Assembly (NCBI GenBank): GCA_900660155.1
Contig: CABFPE010000251.1
Location: 144,362-208,361 of the forward strand
DNA: 64,000 bases
Direction of reading: 5' to 3'
From: Hofstenia miamia
Lineage: Eukaryota > Xenacoelomorpha > Acoela > Hofsteniidae
Position 1 is the stretch's first letter; every line of letters starts with the position of its first letter. The position numbers and the translations under genes were made by a program. This document shows, in pieces, positions 50,901 through 59,142 of the stretch. Under the pieces are notes generated by a model. That model was not told the DNA's origin, ran no database searches, and saw nothing but the letters and a program-made list of their open reading frames with translations.

Positions 50901-53582
50901 CAATTGTCTGAGCAAATGATGAGATGTAAAGTGTTTCCAAATGTTAGTCGCAATCCTGAGATTATCTCCTAGTGAAATGTATAGAACAAATGATAAAAAT
51001 GTGATACATCCTTCACAGCAGACAGTGGAACTAATGTTATTGCAGCATTAGGCAACGCGACTAATTTTATTTATTTTTTTCACGGATTTCACACATGTTT
51101 CTCTGATGTGATTTCCACTGCAGTGGAGCAATCCAATGAGTTCTGTCAGTTGTAACTATCAATTACCAATAACGATTAGGCAGAAATACAAAGCAAGAAG
51201 AACAATTACAAAGAGTTGTAAGTACGAAACCGCAAGCTAATGGAGTGTACATAACTGGATTGAACCATTACTGCATGACTTAGCTCGAAGTTTTAAAGAA
51301 TGAGTCGATTTAGACATCAATATTTGTTCAAACAATATTTTGGGAAATATATTGTATTTAGTTTTTACATCTAACTTTAAATCCGTACAAAATATTTTTG
51401 CCTTCAACAACCGATTTTACAGCAAAAGCGGAGAATGTTATCACAAATCAGATCTTCCAACTTAGACTTTTGAAGCAAATTGCTACTGATTCAAAAAAGT
51501 TCCGCCAGTCGCAAAGAAAACTGCAGCTGCATCATCTCCGTGAAATCATGCTTTCATCATATTAATTGCATATTCAAAATTGATGTACTTGATTCACCTA
51601 AGCATAAATCACTTGCTACACTGACTCCTGATATTCAAAATCTCCCATGATATCGTAAGCTCCTGGTTGAGAAAGTATAATCAGAAGTTCTAGCAAATGT
51701 ATGACATTTGTCGGATAGGTTGTTGAATGAATGATTTATTTAAGTTAATTGATTCTTTGAGCCGTGGTTTGTTAGAATGTCGCTCCCTTTAACATTTTCC
51801 AAACAATTTCTCAAAAACAATGAAATTTGAAAATAAATTTAAAATTTCCAATTCCATTCTTATTAGCTTTCAAGCTTGGAAGGCAGTCTTAAACAGTATT
51901 TTGGATTTTTTCTATGGAATTAATTAACGCAAACAACGTGATGCTACACGTAAATATAATTATTTACAGTACAGTAAATCACACAACTTACTACTTGATG
52001 TTTGAGTGCATACTAAAGATGGAGATTGGTCTTTCCACGACGACAACTGATTGCTAATGAAACGACCGGCACTTCTAAAGTCTTTTTCAATGGAAGACTG
52101 AAAGTTGATTGCAGCGTCTGGGAGAATGATTTCCTGTGTTTGTTCACTGGAACTTCTCAAACTCTTGTAGAGTGACTGGAGATTTGGAATGGAATTCACA
52201 CGTGCAGGATCAACAATCACCAAGCAAGCGCGGTTCAAATGAGACGACATAAGAAAGTATATGCCTAAAATATGCACTTTGCTAATTTCGAATAATGACA
52301 TCATTTCTACACTCAATTTTGTAATTTAGAAAACTATTCATAAAGACTTTCTTACTAATTGAGTTGGGGCATGATAGTCTGTAACAAAATACACCATTTT
52401 CAGGTAGTAGGTTCTTAAAACGAATAGCTAATCAGTGATTACAAGTAATTGAACGGAAGAAACTGCTTTGTTACCAATTTTAAATGACATGAATAACATA
52501 CACTTTAGAACCAAATACACTGATGCAATGGGTGTTATTGTTTAGATCAGTGGTTCTGAACCGGGACCATGTAACTTTACTGGGGTCCACACACAAAAAT
52601 AGCGAATTAGGGGGGTCCACTGTTTTTCATTGTCATTACTGAGAAAGGAATTTCTACAGAAATTTGTACTGTTATAAAATTCTAAAAGTAAAAATATTCA
52701 CTCAGCTGTTCTATTTTTCTTATAAAAATAAAATTGTTAAATAATTTATTTGTATTAGCTTATTTTTCCTATATCTTAAATATCAACAATTCCTCGACTA
52801 TTTTACTAAATCTGAAAAAAATGCTGTAGATGAGTCAACCAAAATGAAAATTGCCGCCATAGAGACATATATCGCTGCACTTCAACGACATTAAACGAGC
52901 TGCTGCAAATGTTATAGAATGCATATGATATTACAACTAATAGTTTTTATAATTAAAAATAACGATCTCAATTTCAAGCACTCTACACTAAATAAATAAA
53001 TATGTAAAAAAAAATAAATATTTAGATGTGAATTTCAAACAAGATGAAAAGTGTTTGTAAAACTTACCGCGGTTTCCGGCCGAATAATGATAAAGGAAGT
53101 ACTTTTTCAGGCCTAAATTATCTGCTAAATAGTTTGCATTCTCGAGATGTTTTTCTTCCAACGAAAACAAATCGAAGGTGTCCAACTCCTAAATCAGAGA
53201 TAATTAAATTTCTATATTTTTTAGGAGTAATTGAAGAAATCGCTAAATATGTATACATTCTAAGTTCTCTTTAATAACAATAGCGAGTTAAAGCTAAAAT
53301 ACTTACAAAAATATTAAATTTATTTAAAGAAATGTATTAGAAATTGGAATTCCTCACTATGTGCGATGAGCTTATAAATTATGCTTTTTGCATTGTTACC
53401 AGGCCCTTTAAAAAATTAAATTTAAAATTTATAATATAAAAACCTTATTTGCTGCCATTTTAACAGCAGCTTTGTTAACAGAACACACGTTTCCAATATT
53501 ACAGAGCGCCCTGAAGATGAGAGGAACTTGCGTTTCGTAAACCCCTTCTATGTCTGGAGAAGAGAAATCTGCTCTTAATTCG
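25834..53582 (-). CDS. POLE: DNA polymerase epsilon catalytic subunit, C-terminal part (16 exons)
   Basis: POLE is the leading-strand replicative polymerase. This is its C-terminal about 840 of roughly 2,300 residues: the inactive polymerase-like module that anchors the enzyme to the CMG helicase, and the CysA/CysB metal-binding region that binds POLE2. Exons, high to low: 53444-53582, 53068-53188, 51992-52264, 49546-49706, 48604-48779, 46324-46441, 44710-44942, 42308-42392, 42060-42263, 36616-36666, 35544-35729, 35259-35341, 35080-35212, 33455-33669, 32370-32502, 25834-26046. All 15 junctions keep frame. Landmarks shared with animal POLE include [65 protein letters not shown] and QDLQCIKC. 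CysA pairs are CLHC and CLSC; CysB pairs are CIKC and CEC. Introns range from 44 bp to 6.3 kb and are full of transposons. The 5' exons were not found and probably lie beyond the window. No disrupting change seen. Confidence 0.95.
26150..30200 (-). mobile_element. APE-type LINE in the last POLE intron, split by a MITE
   Basis: Minus-strand parts in order are: ORF1 remnant (about 30170-29370, with [19 protein letters not shown] and an RRM-like [20 protein letters not shown] region); endonuclease remnants (to about 28690, ending [16 protein letters not shown]); a linker (28690-28070, with [12 protein letters not shown]); then, beyond an inserted element, RT (about 27270-26400, with [26 protein letters not shown] and the start of the palm). 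Several frames are broken. It has the same orientation as POLE. Confidence 0.7.
27264..27978. mobile_element. mariner-like MITE inserted in the LINE
   Basis: The ends read TATATGGCGTGCCCCAAAA (left) and, reversed, TATAGGGCGCCCCCCAAAA (right), agreeing at 16 of 19 positions, with TA at both edges as for Tc1/mariner. An internal minus-strand frame ending in [13 protein letters not shown] and [11 protein letters not shown] resembles the C-terminal end of a mariner transposase, so this may be an internally deleted copy. It interrupts the LINE exactly between linker and RT. Confidence 0.6.
30205..31060. other. POLE intron, AT-rich, nothing recognised
   Basis: No supportable gene or repeat. Confidence 0.45.
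31063..31197 (-). CDS. candidate alternative last exon in the last POLE intron
   Basis: A 135-base block follows a GACAG acceptor and encodes 44 residues plus a stop: [20 protein letters not shown], then [18 protein letters not shown] and AKSKRS. It is basic and coiled-coil-like, unlike the AT-rich surroundings. It is in phase 0, so exon 32370-32502 could splice to it and replace the normal CysB second half. It could equally belong to a nested gene or be chance. No homologue recognised. Confidence 0.3.
   Translation of the reverse strand, partial: EEQCRKILTERNILTESIELKRASFNDSIRRVKSTRKYAKSKRS
31813..31992. mobile_element. 180-bp MITE with inverted ends at TTAA
   Basis: The left end GGATGTTACACGATGGGCTT and the right end reversed, GGATGTTATACAATGGGCTT, agree at 18 of 20 positions. 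TTAA lies beside both ends (in TTTAAAC and CTTTAAG), the target used by piggyBac and some related families. No coding. Confidence 0.6.
32370..32502 (-). CDS. POLE: POLE exon 15 of those visible (CysA second pair, CysB first pair)
   Basis: Includes [10 protein letters not shown] (second CysA pair) and [12 protein letters not shown] (first CysB pair), matching QWLCSNCQAPY and LQDLVCLKCRG. Acceptor TTTATAG, donor TCA then GTAAGT, phase 0. Confidence 0.96.
33455..33669 (-). CDS. POLE: POLE exon 14 of those visible (CysA first pair)
   Basis: Includes [20 protein letters not shown] and [17 protein letters not shown]. The C-x-x-C pair CLHC is the first half of the CysA zinc site. Acceptor TTTTTAG, donor AT then GTATGT. 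Confidence 0.96.
34390..34700 (+). pseudogene. unrecognised coding-like relic in a POLE intron
   Basis: The plus strand reads [20 protein letters not shown] then VTYGDTPIL, a stop, and further on [20 protein letters not shown] in the same frame. It has higher GC and more regular codons than the surrounding intron. It is interrupted, on the strand opposite to POLE, and looks like a decayed retrocopy or transposon ORF. I do not recognise it. Confidence 0.3.
35080..35212 (-). CDS. POLE: POLE exon 13 of those visible
   Basis: Includes [20 protein letters not shown], matching [20 protein letters not shown]. Acceptor GATTTAG, donor CAG then GTTTAT. Confidence 0.92.
35259..35341 (-). CDS. POLE: POLE exon 12 of those visible
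   Basis: 27 codons plus two bases, including [11 protein letters not shown], the counterpart of VANELTQSFF. Acceptor TTTAG, donor GG then GTATGT. Followed by a 46-bp intron. Confidence 0.88.
35544..35729 (-). CDS. POLE: POLE exon 11 of those visible
   Basis: 62 codons. [20 protein letters not shown] matches [20 protein letters not shown], followed by [10 protein letters not shown]. Acceptor TTTTAG, donor GAG then GTGTTA (weak but phase-correct). Confidence 0.93.
36616..36666 (-). CDS. POLE: POLE micro-exon (17 codons)
   Basis: 51 bases between TTAG and GTATAT encode [17 protein letters not shown], aligning with the SNYGGIKGKV stretch that follows LLWMDP in vertebrates. Phase 0 on both sides. 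A 5.4-kb transposon-laden intron separates it from the previous exon. Confidence 0.82.
36670..38340. other. POLE intron, AT-rich, nothing recognised
   Basis: Only shadow frames and A/T-rich tracts. Confidence 0.45.
38380..38650. repeat. diverged relative of the 20.8-kb hAT-type element
   Basis: Word order shared with 21410-21550: AGAATGA...GA, ATCTTGTG, TTTCA.ATTT, ATTAGTT, ATA.GTGT, AACCATT, TTTT.AAAA. Similarity is moderate and the element ends are not visible. Confidence 0.4.
39900..40160 (+). pseudogene. piggyBac transposase N-terminal remnant
   Basis: An acidic stretch ([19 protein letters not shown] then [10 protein letters not shown]) is followed by [14 protein letters not shown]. 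An acidic N-terminus then a F-x-G-x-P-G-I-K-P-like motif is the usual start of piggyBac transposases. Fragmentary and interrupted. Confidence 0.45.
40340..40620 (+). pseudogene. hAT transposase fragment
   Basis: Frames encode [14 protein letters not shown] (compare the S-x-S-L-V-I-P block of ZBED-type hAT proteins) and [20 protein letters not shown] (compare A-x-x-L-D-P-R-F-K). It lies within the segment missing from one of the two joined haplotypes. Confidence 0.4.
41285..41830 (+). pseudogene. Tc1/mariner-superfamily transposase fragment
   Basis: Contains [20 protein letters not shown] (first catalytic Asp region), [20 protein letters not shown] (second Asp) and [19 protein letters not shown] (third Asp region) in shifting frames. 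The DNAPSRTSW and YSPDLN motifs are diagnostic of the superfamily. The N-terminal DNA-binding half is absent. Confidence 0.6.
42060..42263 (-). CDS. POLE: POLE exon 9 of those visible
   Basis: 68 codons beginning [20 protein letters not shown] and including [16 protein letters not shown] and WKMLLWMDS. Nearly word-for-word with the [20 protein letters not shown] region of vertebrate POLE. Acceptor ATTTAG, donor TCC then GTAAGT. Confidence 0.95.
42308..42392 (-). CDS. POLE: POLE exon 8 of those visible, with GC donor
   Basis: 28 codons: [20 protein letters not shown] then MMKKMFMQ, matching [21 protein letters not shown]. The donor is CAG then GCAAGC, a non-canonical GC splice site otherwise close to consensus. 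It opens a 44-bp intron. Confidence 0.93.
42621..43921 (-). mobile_element. complete mariner transposon, 1301 bp
   Basis: Inverted ends CGAGGGGAATTCAAAAAATA (from 42621) and, reversed from 43921, TGAGGGGAGTTCAAAAAATA agree at 18 of 20 positions. TA flanks both sides (42619-42620 and 43922-43923). The 1.3-kb size, TA target and uninterrupted transposase mark a young and possibly active mariner. It sits in a POLE intron in the same orientation as the gene. Confidence 0.92.
42685..43740 (-). CDS. mariner transposase, intact, 351 aa
   Basis: Cut-and-paste transposase of the mariner family; it binds the element's inverted ends and integrates at TA. The frame is uninterrupted from [11 protein letters not shown] to a stop. 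The N-terminal half has two helix-turn-helix units ([18 protein letters not shown], and [19 protein letters not shown] with GRGRPTTS between them). The catalytic core has [15 protein letters not shown] (Asp1), [10 protein letters not shown] (Asp2) and [13 protein letters not shown] (Asp3), with 34 residues between the second and third Asp: the DD34D mariner signature. The WVPKAL linker motif is present. Length is typical of mariner (about 345-355). All catalytic residues are kept. Confidence 0.97.
   Translation of the reverse strand: MERKDFEIRINIKFLVRLGWKGTDIIQALETVYGDHAPKKTCVYKWIGRFKEGREAVEDEEGRGRPTTSRNDENVDSVRSLVEEDGRLTVDKIAQTLEISVGSAHSILHEDLGLSKLSARWVPKALRPDQLNLRRELSTVILTKIEANEDSFFGRILTGDETWVYQYDPETKQQSKQGLPRGSAGPIKFKSERSVNKVMATVFWDQEGVVLVDFLQGRKTVTASYYVDVLKKLRTQVAKKRPGKFHRGILFHHDNAPAHSARITKEILREFRWELLPHHPYSPDLAPSDFFLFPKLKEHLKGVRFNTTDEAKHAARTWLQNQPVDFFKNGIMGWKHRLQKCIDRDGSYVEK
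44710..44942 (-). CDS. POLE: POLE exon 7 of those visible
   Basis: Acceptor ATTTAG, donor CG then GTGGGT. Starts SNHINDMEG and ends [15 protein letters not shown], both family signatures (HHVNDMEG and HNIYADNQVMHFYRW). The terminal Arg codon is completed by the next exon. Confidence 0.94.
45190..45340 (-). mobile_element. possible tRNA-derived SINE
   Basis: On the minus strand a Pol III A-box-like TTAGCTACTTGAG (45285-45297) is followed at tRNA spacing by a B-box-like GGGATTCAAATC (45247-45258). The intervening GAGCCGGGGTATGAACT looks like a degenerate tRNA arm. No tail or duplication identified. Confidence 0.3.
46324..46441 (-). CDS. POLE: POLE exon 6 of those visible
   Basis: Acceptor TCTTTAG, donor CAG then GTAATG. 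Contains [20 protein letters not shown], matching the VCVELDLQNLAVNTILQ stretch. Phase 0 at its 3' end. Confidence 0.92.
47343..48432. mobile_element. hAT-type non-autonomous element with perfect 8-bp target duplication
   Basis: The left terminus CAGAGGCGTGCA and reversed right terminus CAGTGGCGTGCA match at 11 of 12. The 8-mer CTTTCAAG occurs at both borders (47335-47342 and 48433-48440). At 1,090 bp with no transposase frame, it is non-autonomous. The exact duplication and near-identical ends suggest a fairly recent insertion into this POLE intron. Confidence 0.85.
48604..48779 (-). CDS. POLE: POLE exon 5 of those visible
   Basis: Acceptor ATTTAG, donor AG then GTAAAA. Contains [25 protein letters not shown] and [12 protein letters not shown], three of the best-conserved blocks of the C-terminal module. 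Confidence 0.95.
49110..49530. repeat. dispersed repeat copy 2 (related to 20340-20790)
   Basis: Shares an ordered series of words with copy 1 (TATTGTATCTTATAAACA, AAGAGATAATAAAGAAA, ACTAATAAAAAGCATAAATC, CGATTGTTTAATAAA). Non-coding. It ends just before POLE exon 49546-49706. Confidence 0.5.
49546..49706 (-). CDS. POLE: POLE exon 4 of those visible
   Basis: Acceptor ATTTAG, donor GTG then GTAAAT. Contains [16 protein letters not shown] and [19 protein letters not shown], the counterpart of the LDWQRHAARRMIRHYLNL helix in vertebrate POLE. Confidence 0.92.
50800..51720 (+). pseudogene. hAT transposase remnant
   Basis: The plus strand gives [20 protein letters not shown] (about 50815), which matches the hAT T-T-D-x-W-T block, then TVELMLLQH- and [19 protein letters not shown]-type frames near 51020-51140 (the C-F-A-H-x-L-H region), and [17 protein letters not shown] near 51600. 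Broken in many places. Opposite orientation to POLE. Confidence 0.5.
51992..52264 (-). CDS. POLE: POLE exon 3 of those visible
   Basis: Acceptor TTTTAG, donor A then GTAAGT. It includes [19 protein letters not shown], equivalent to the VFVLDTVRSNQMPSLGALY segment of vertebrate POLE, and [16 protein letters not shown]. The frame joins both neighbours. Confidence 0.9.
52548..52640 (+). mobile_element. hAT-like terminus only
   Basis: CAGTGGTTCTGAACCGGGAC followed by a GGGGTCCAC repeat resembles the left end of common hAT MITEs. No matching right end was found nearby, so this is probably a truncated copy. Confidence 0.35.
53068..53188 (-). CDS. POLE: POLE exon 2 of those visible
   Basis: Acceptor ATTTAG, donor G then GTAAGT. 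It encodes [20 protein letters not shown] and [12 protein letters not shown], matching the family's YLYHHAQ-type segment. Ends in phase 1 and is separated from the previous exon by a 255-bp intron. Confidence 0.9.
53444..53582 (-). CDS. POLE: POLE exon 1 of those visible
   Basis: Acceptor TATTTTAG, donor AAG then GTTTTT. It encodes 46 codons including [15 protein letters not shown] and [12 protein letters not shown], matching the strongly conserved [17 protein letters not shown] stretch of animal POLE. The exon opens with the third base of a codon, so another exon must precede it. Confidence 0.92.
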
Positions 53583-53589
53583 CTAAAAT

Positions 53590-54290
53590 ACATCAATGTA
53601 ATTAAAGTTTTTAGAATAAGTAATGTATTAAGTTAAGAATGAATGGCCAAAATTAATGCAGAAATGTCGGGGATAGAAGAAAAAATTGTAACTTGAGTAA
53701 AAATGTTATCTTTATTACGGACAAGAAATACATGAAAAATGGGTCAACATTTTAAAAAAGGTGATCAAACAATCAGTTTGTTGACCTTTGCAAAGTAAAT
53801 TCACGTCAATAGCATTAAACTTTGATTTCCTGTACAGTGTCGGCTCATAGATGATAGGATGATAGACAAAAGCTATGGCAGACGGCATTGTCTTATTCAT
53901 GCTTAAGGCCAACAAGAAAGTTTCTTAGTCAGCCTTCATTTTGGCTGTATACGGTTGGGTGAAACATGTAAATACCATAAAGTATATTTCTCATGCAATT
54001 TCAATCGGGCTGAGAATTTTCTAGTTTACGTTTCCAAAAAACTAATTGTTAGTTATAAATTGTATTTTCAAAGTACTTCTGAAATAACTAGATATGCTTT
54101 TATACTCATGTATTTTAGAATGGATTTTGTTATCAATAATTAGTTTTTCAAAACAAAAAAAATTGAACGTGTTTATGAAAACCGCGATCTTCGATTTTCT
54201 TGAAGGTGTTAACCGCAGTTACAAGGGGAAAATAGTCAGCGCAGTTAAGAAGTAGAATTTATTATAAATCTAAGAACAAAACCCTTAGAT
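53590..54290. other. POLE upstream intron or flank, nothing recognised
   Basis: A 66-codon minus-strand frame (53715-53915) has no recognisable family and does not match the POLE segment expected upstream of 53582. Confidence 0.4.
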
Positions 54291-54299
54291 AAATGGGAA

Positions 54300-55310
54300 C
54301 TAAAAAGTTTCATGCATTAAACAGCAGTCGATTTGGGAATGCTCTTTTAAACGATTCTGTCCTTATCTTAGGTAGATAATAGACAGATTTTTCGGCCCTT
54401 GCACGTCGGCTGTTCGGCTCTCTTCGGGGTGGCAACAAGTGTAAAAGAAGATGATCGACATTAGAGATCACTTGGCTGAGGACCCTTTGGTCAGATTCTG
54501 CAATTGTCTCCTCCAGACAGCCAATTTTTCTAATATCCATTTTTTCAGCTCGTTTGAAAAATCGTACCATGCCTTTGCTTCATTGTTGTTGAAATTCCCA
54601 TACCCAGACATGCAGTATCTTACTTTACTCATATATCAACAAATCGAAAAGCAATTTAACACCATCAACACCGAGTTTTGAGTGCTTGAGTTGGTCAATC
54701 AGGTATAGGCGCTTCGAGCATCTGCTAATCAGCGTAATAATATGATTTCGAGGACGAAGTTTGTTCTGGAAAGTAACACCAAGTATAGTTGAGGTACAAA
54801 CTTGCTCAATGCTAGAGATTGGAGCAGGAGGGTCTTTAATAGAAGCCAAACTGCAAACAATCTCTTTTGTCTTGAGATATTGAGAAGCATCTTGTTATTT
54901 GTACACCATTTCTGAATATTGGAAATTTCTATTTCAGAAAGGTCATTTTTATTTTTGAAGACAGGCACAGTTAATGTTGCATCATCTGCATATTTAAAAA
55001 TATTGTTGCAAGGATAAATGGTCTGTAAGTCATCAACAAAAAGAGAGAATAAGATGGGGCCTAACACTGTCCCTTGAGGTATGCCGCGATTAACTTCTGC
55101 ATAAGGGGTGCAATCATTGCTGGTAATAACACAGAGTTGTCTTTTATTAAAAAAGTCAACGAGACAGTTATAGACAAAATGAGGGAGATCAAGCCTATGA
55201 ATCTTTTCGAAAAGGAGATGGTGATTAACTAAGTCAAAAGCCTTACGAAAGTCAATTTGGAAGCATACAATTTTCACATGGAAAACCAATAAATTCATAC
55301 TTGGAGGAAT
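54300..55310 (-). mobile_element. LINE 3' fragment, RT to C-terminus
   Basis: Minus-strand frames contain VCFQIDFRKAFDLVNHHLLF (about 55255), GIPQGTVLGPILFSLFVDDL (about 55060), KYADDATLTVPVF (about 54990) and the C-terminal KIRTESFKRAFPNRLLFNA (about 54350). The C-terminal ARAEKS...RTESFKR pattern is typical of CR1/L2-like elements. It is 5'-truncated and frame-shifted. Confidence 0.75.
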
Positions 55311-55769
55311 ACTGTGGTGAGAATACTGATGAAGCAGTAACAGAAATAACACGAGACTCTCCAAGTGAAAATGTAAATGAGTTCTTTAATGATGTTGCTG
55401 AAATGCCTGTACCATTTACCGATGGCTACACAAACAGATGTAAATGAAGGTGTTCAAACAATAATACCCACCAAATCCGTCGCCACCACGATCACACCAA
55501 ACCCATTTGGATGTTCACAATTTACACTTTCCTGGAATTCCTTAACGAGGGATTAGTTTGGTGTGTAGTGATCGAGGTTTAGGCAAGCAATATAGAAACT
55601 TAACAATAATGTTATGAGAAATGTTATGATAAACTAGCATTACACCCAAATTTTTACTTCAAACAAAATCATACCAAACATGTGTTCAGGAGGCCAATAT
55701 AGCAGAATTTGGTTGCAATAATCCTTGTGTTTGTGTAGTAATGCATTTTTAACTTTCCAGAGAATTAGT

Positions 55770-57170
55770 CATTCATTTGTGTTTGATTTTAATGTTAACA
55801 ATAAATACATATTATGTTAACATCATTAGACAACTATATTTCGTAAGAAAGGCTTGTAAAGGTATTGCAGCTACTAATAATTCATATTTATTCAATGAGA
55901 TATTAAGCCGCTTAACCACAATTGAACAGCTACATAACAGGAACTGTAAAAGAAAGCTATCTGTAACTAGAAATCATTTTCGCTATGTTTACATATGTAC
56001 TGGGAAGTATCAACATTGTTGTTTTAGCAGAAGCTTTGAATTAACGGGTACACTGAGTCGAATTCTATTAAAGGCCGGAAAAGTGCAAATATCAATATCA
56101 TATTTGTTTATGCCTGATTGGTAATTAGTTACTAGGAATTTTATAGAATTTTAAATTCACCCTCGCCAGCTGGCAAAAAATATCGGAATTCTCATGTATA
56201 ACGAATTATTGCAGTTGACAAAGTTCTTTGAAAACAATGCTAGATGCCGCCAGACTGATGAAAATATTGTCATTAATTACAATGAGATATGGATAAAAAG
56301 GGGACAAACATCTCTAGATGGGGTAGGATTCATAGTTTCAGCTCAACCTGGTAAAATCATTGATTATGATTTTGCATCAAAATATTGCACAAAATCTAAT
56401 GAACTACATGATTGTGATAAAATATATGATGGAATCAGATATTGCAATAAAACTATCCTCAAATTCAAAATAAAAATATGGTAACATATATGTAAACATC
56501 ATTTCAAATGGCGATAGCTCTGTGATGAAATTTGAAAAAGCAGTTCCCTATGGAAATTTTAATTCGGAAAATAATAAACTTGAATGTGAAACCCATGTAG
56601 CAATATATAATGGTCTTGACAACATTAGAAATAGCTCATGTCAGAGATGAATTGACAATGCCAGTTGTCCAGCATTCAACCGGATTTGAGAGCAGAGGAT
56701 TAGGTTAACATTATCAAAAAAAATTCAAAATGAGATTTTGGCAAGTCCATTACATTACACAGATCATTTAGATAAATCCATGTCGCATAAATATTGAAAT
56801 TAAAAATGATGTAAAGATTTGCAAAGTAATGAAAATAAATGCAAATATTTCCTTAAGCCAGATGGAACTCATCTTAAGAGGTTTTACACGAAACCGAAAT
56901 GAACCTTTTCACGGCAGGATATGAAATGTGTTTCAAAACAGGTTTTGTTGTATCAAACCTTCTTAGGTTTTATGCTGCATACAGCACAGCTACTTACAAT
57001 ATTGGCGTTGATGGAGACAAACACGTAATAGAGGAACACTCAATTGATCAAGCGATACTTTATGTGAACGCAGTTTAGTAAAAAATCATGGTCGCCTTAA
57101 TAATTCTATAACTACGAAAAGCAATTCTACAAAAAATGAAAATGTGACCATAGCAAATATGTATTTATCA
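55770..57170 (+). pseudogene. Mutator-like transposase remnant
   Basis: The run IWIKRGQTSLDGVGFIVSAQ then PGKIIDYDFASKYCTK (about 56287-56400), and later IISNGDSSVMKFEKAVPYGN and LECETHV (about 56490-56600), parallel the animal Mutator-like domain (Y-D-G-T-W-x-K-R-G-x-x-S, G-x-V-x-D-Y-x-V-L-S-K-x-C, D-G-D-S, Y-G, L-E-C-x-G-H-V). Interrupted repeatedly. The first aspartate position reads Asn. Ends not found. A frame near 55300-55446 just upstream (SYLEEYCGENTDEAVTEITR) may or may not belong. Confidence 0.6.
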
Positions 57171-58519
57171 TAGTATCGATTACTCAATGGTAAAACTATA
57201 TTGTAAAAATTACACATTTACAGTGCAAACAATTTAAAAGAAATAGTTTATTGCTTTTTCCGTAATAAACCTTTATAGATAAAAATTTGATCTGCATAAA
57301 CACAAAACACATCCAAATGACACAAAATTTTATCAGTAAGTAAAGTTGTTTTCATTTTGCTATTTTTCAAATCAAATATTTTTCAGAAATTTTACTAGTA
57401 AATATATATTTTTTAATTGAAAAAGATGATAAAAATTCAAAAAATAATTATATTTCAAAAATCGTCAATAGAAAGGTCAAGTGTTGTTATTAGTTACATA
57501 TATCTAACACATACTTTGAACGAAAAAGTGATTTTATAGAAGTTTTAGTCATATTTTAAACATTTTTAATTTTTTTAAGAGCTATTGAAATTTTGATATT
57601 TTTGGCGAGTTTTGAAAATTTTGAGCAATTTATATTAAATAACTATAATGATAACTTTCGTTTAGCACATAAAATCGCAAAAATTAAGTTTAAACAAAAA
57701 TGGTTTTTAGTATGCTCCATCGTAATGTAACCACTGAAATGGACCTTACATCTTGCTTTGAAAGCAACAACTCTCATTTATACATCAATATTACATTCTT
57801 TGCATAAAAAGCATCAATGTGACACTACTTTCATGCGAATTACAGAAAAGTGGTTTGTCCTACAATAATTTCATAGTAGAAATTACCATTAGAATTAGTG
57901 ATGTGACGAAATCCGGTAAAATCGGCTATTACACAACCGGATCCGGGTATCCGGTAAAATATAATTTGTTTCCGGATTTTACCGGATAGCATATTCTGAG
58001 ATAAAACTTGATTTAAAAATCGAATTTTTGAGGAAAAATCTATATTTTATCTCTGATATGGAAGTTGTCAGGCAAAAATACAAGTTCTTCTGATACATCA
58101 GGACGTATTCTATTTAATATGCGTAAAAATTTTTATTTATTTTCATCGGCAAGAGGTCGATATTAATTGAGGAATGAGGTTGTTCTTTAATAATTAGGGC
58201 AAACAAAGTCATAAAAGTCATATTTTTTTCTGTTGGTCTATTTTGCAGTCTGTTTAAAATTAGATGGTTTTCAGACCTAAAGTGCAGTTTAAAAGGAAGC
58301 TATAAAGTCATAAAATGACATATTTTTGTATTTTGAAAATAATGTAATATTTGTAGTGTGCGACATATCTTGTCATAGTTTCATTAAAATTAAGAAAAAA
58401 ACTTAAAAATTNTGATTACAATTCAACAACATACCCTAATTTTAAAGCTCCAAATTTTCATAGTAAACGCGCCTTAGTTATAAGGCAAACAAAATGGAAG
58501 AAAAAAAAAGCAAAATTAT

Positions 58520-58734
58520 TTTATTAATAAATCAATCCGTCTTTTGAATGAATTGCCTACAGAAATTGAGAAAGCCAAGTCTTTAAAATCCTTTAAAACT
58601 AAAACAACACAATTATATAAGTCGCCTAGGCCTGAATTGTTCGAATATAAGTGGTGAGGTTTCAAATTTATCAACGCTGACTATAATTGAAATGCGGTGA
58701 TTTAAGTGTAATTTAAAATTGTCTTATAAATTCT

Positions 58735-58770
<36 letters not shown>
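58520..58770 (+). mobile_element. LINE 3' end with (TA)n tail
   Basis: LNELPTEIEKAKSLKSFKTK then TTQLYK is the usual CR1/L2-type ORF2 C-terminus (W-N-x-L-P-x-x-I-x-x-A-x-S-L-x-x-F-K). It ends in a TA microsatellite. A strongly 5'-truncated insertion. Confidence 0.6.
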
Positions 58771-58773
<3 letters not shown>

Positions 58774-58821
58774 TTCAATTTCAATGAATGTACTTCATGG
58801 CCTAACTCCAGATAATTTTAA

Positions 58822-59142
58822 TTGCTAGCTAATTGTTTACCTAGTCTGACCCGACCCACTAGCCGACGCGTTTATAGAACTGGCCACGTGTATGCTGGCA
58901 ACTGGAACTACATGTATGTACATTATTTCATGAATTTTGCAAGGCACACTAACATATTGGTTGACAATCGAATTGCTTTAATTAAGGCTGCTATCATAAA
59001 ATATCAAAGTTGTTCAATGTTTAAACGAGTTGAAATTCCACCAGATATTGTTATTACCCTGGATCTTGGAAATGATACCTGTGAAATAAACTATATCAAG
59101 TTACAATTAGAAAATAACTATTTCAGTACTATAATACTATAG
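58822..59142 (+). CDS. unrecognised 106-codon frame inside the hAT element
   Basis: Open from ATG to stop with complex composition (RVYRTGHVYAGNWNYMYVHY, and FKRVEIPPDIVITLDLGND). It is more protein-like than most short frames here, but I know no family for it and it may be a transposon relic. Confidence 0.3.
   Translation: MLANCLPSLTRPTSRRVYRTGHVYAGNWNYMYVHYFMNFARHTNILVDNRIALIKAAIIKYQSCSMFKRVEIPPDIVITLDLGNDTCEINYIKLQLENNYFSTIIL

Noticed and set aside
53715-53915. 66-codon minus-strand frame just upstream of POLE
   Set aside because: Does not resemble the POLE segment expected before the DIEGVYETQ exon, and lacks convincing splice sites.
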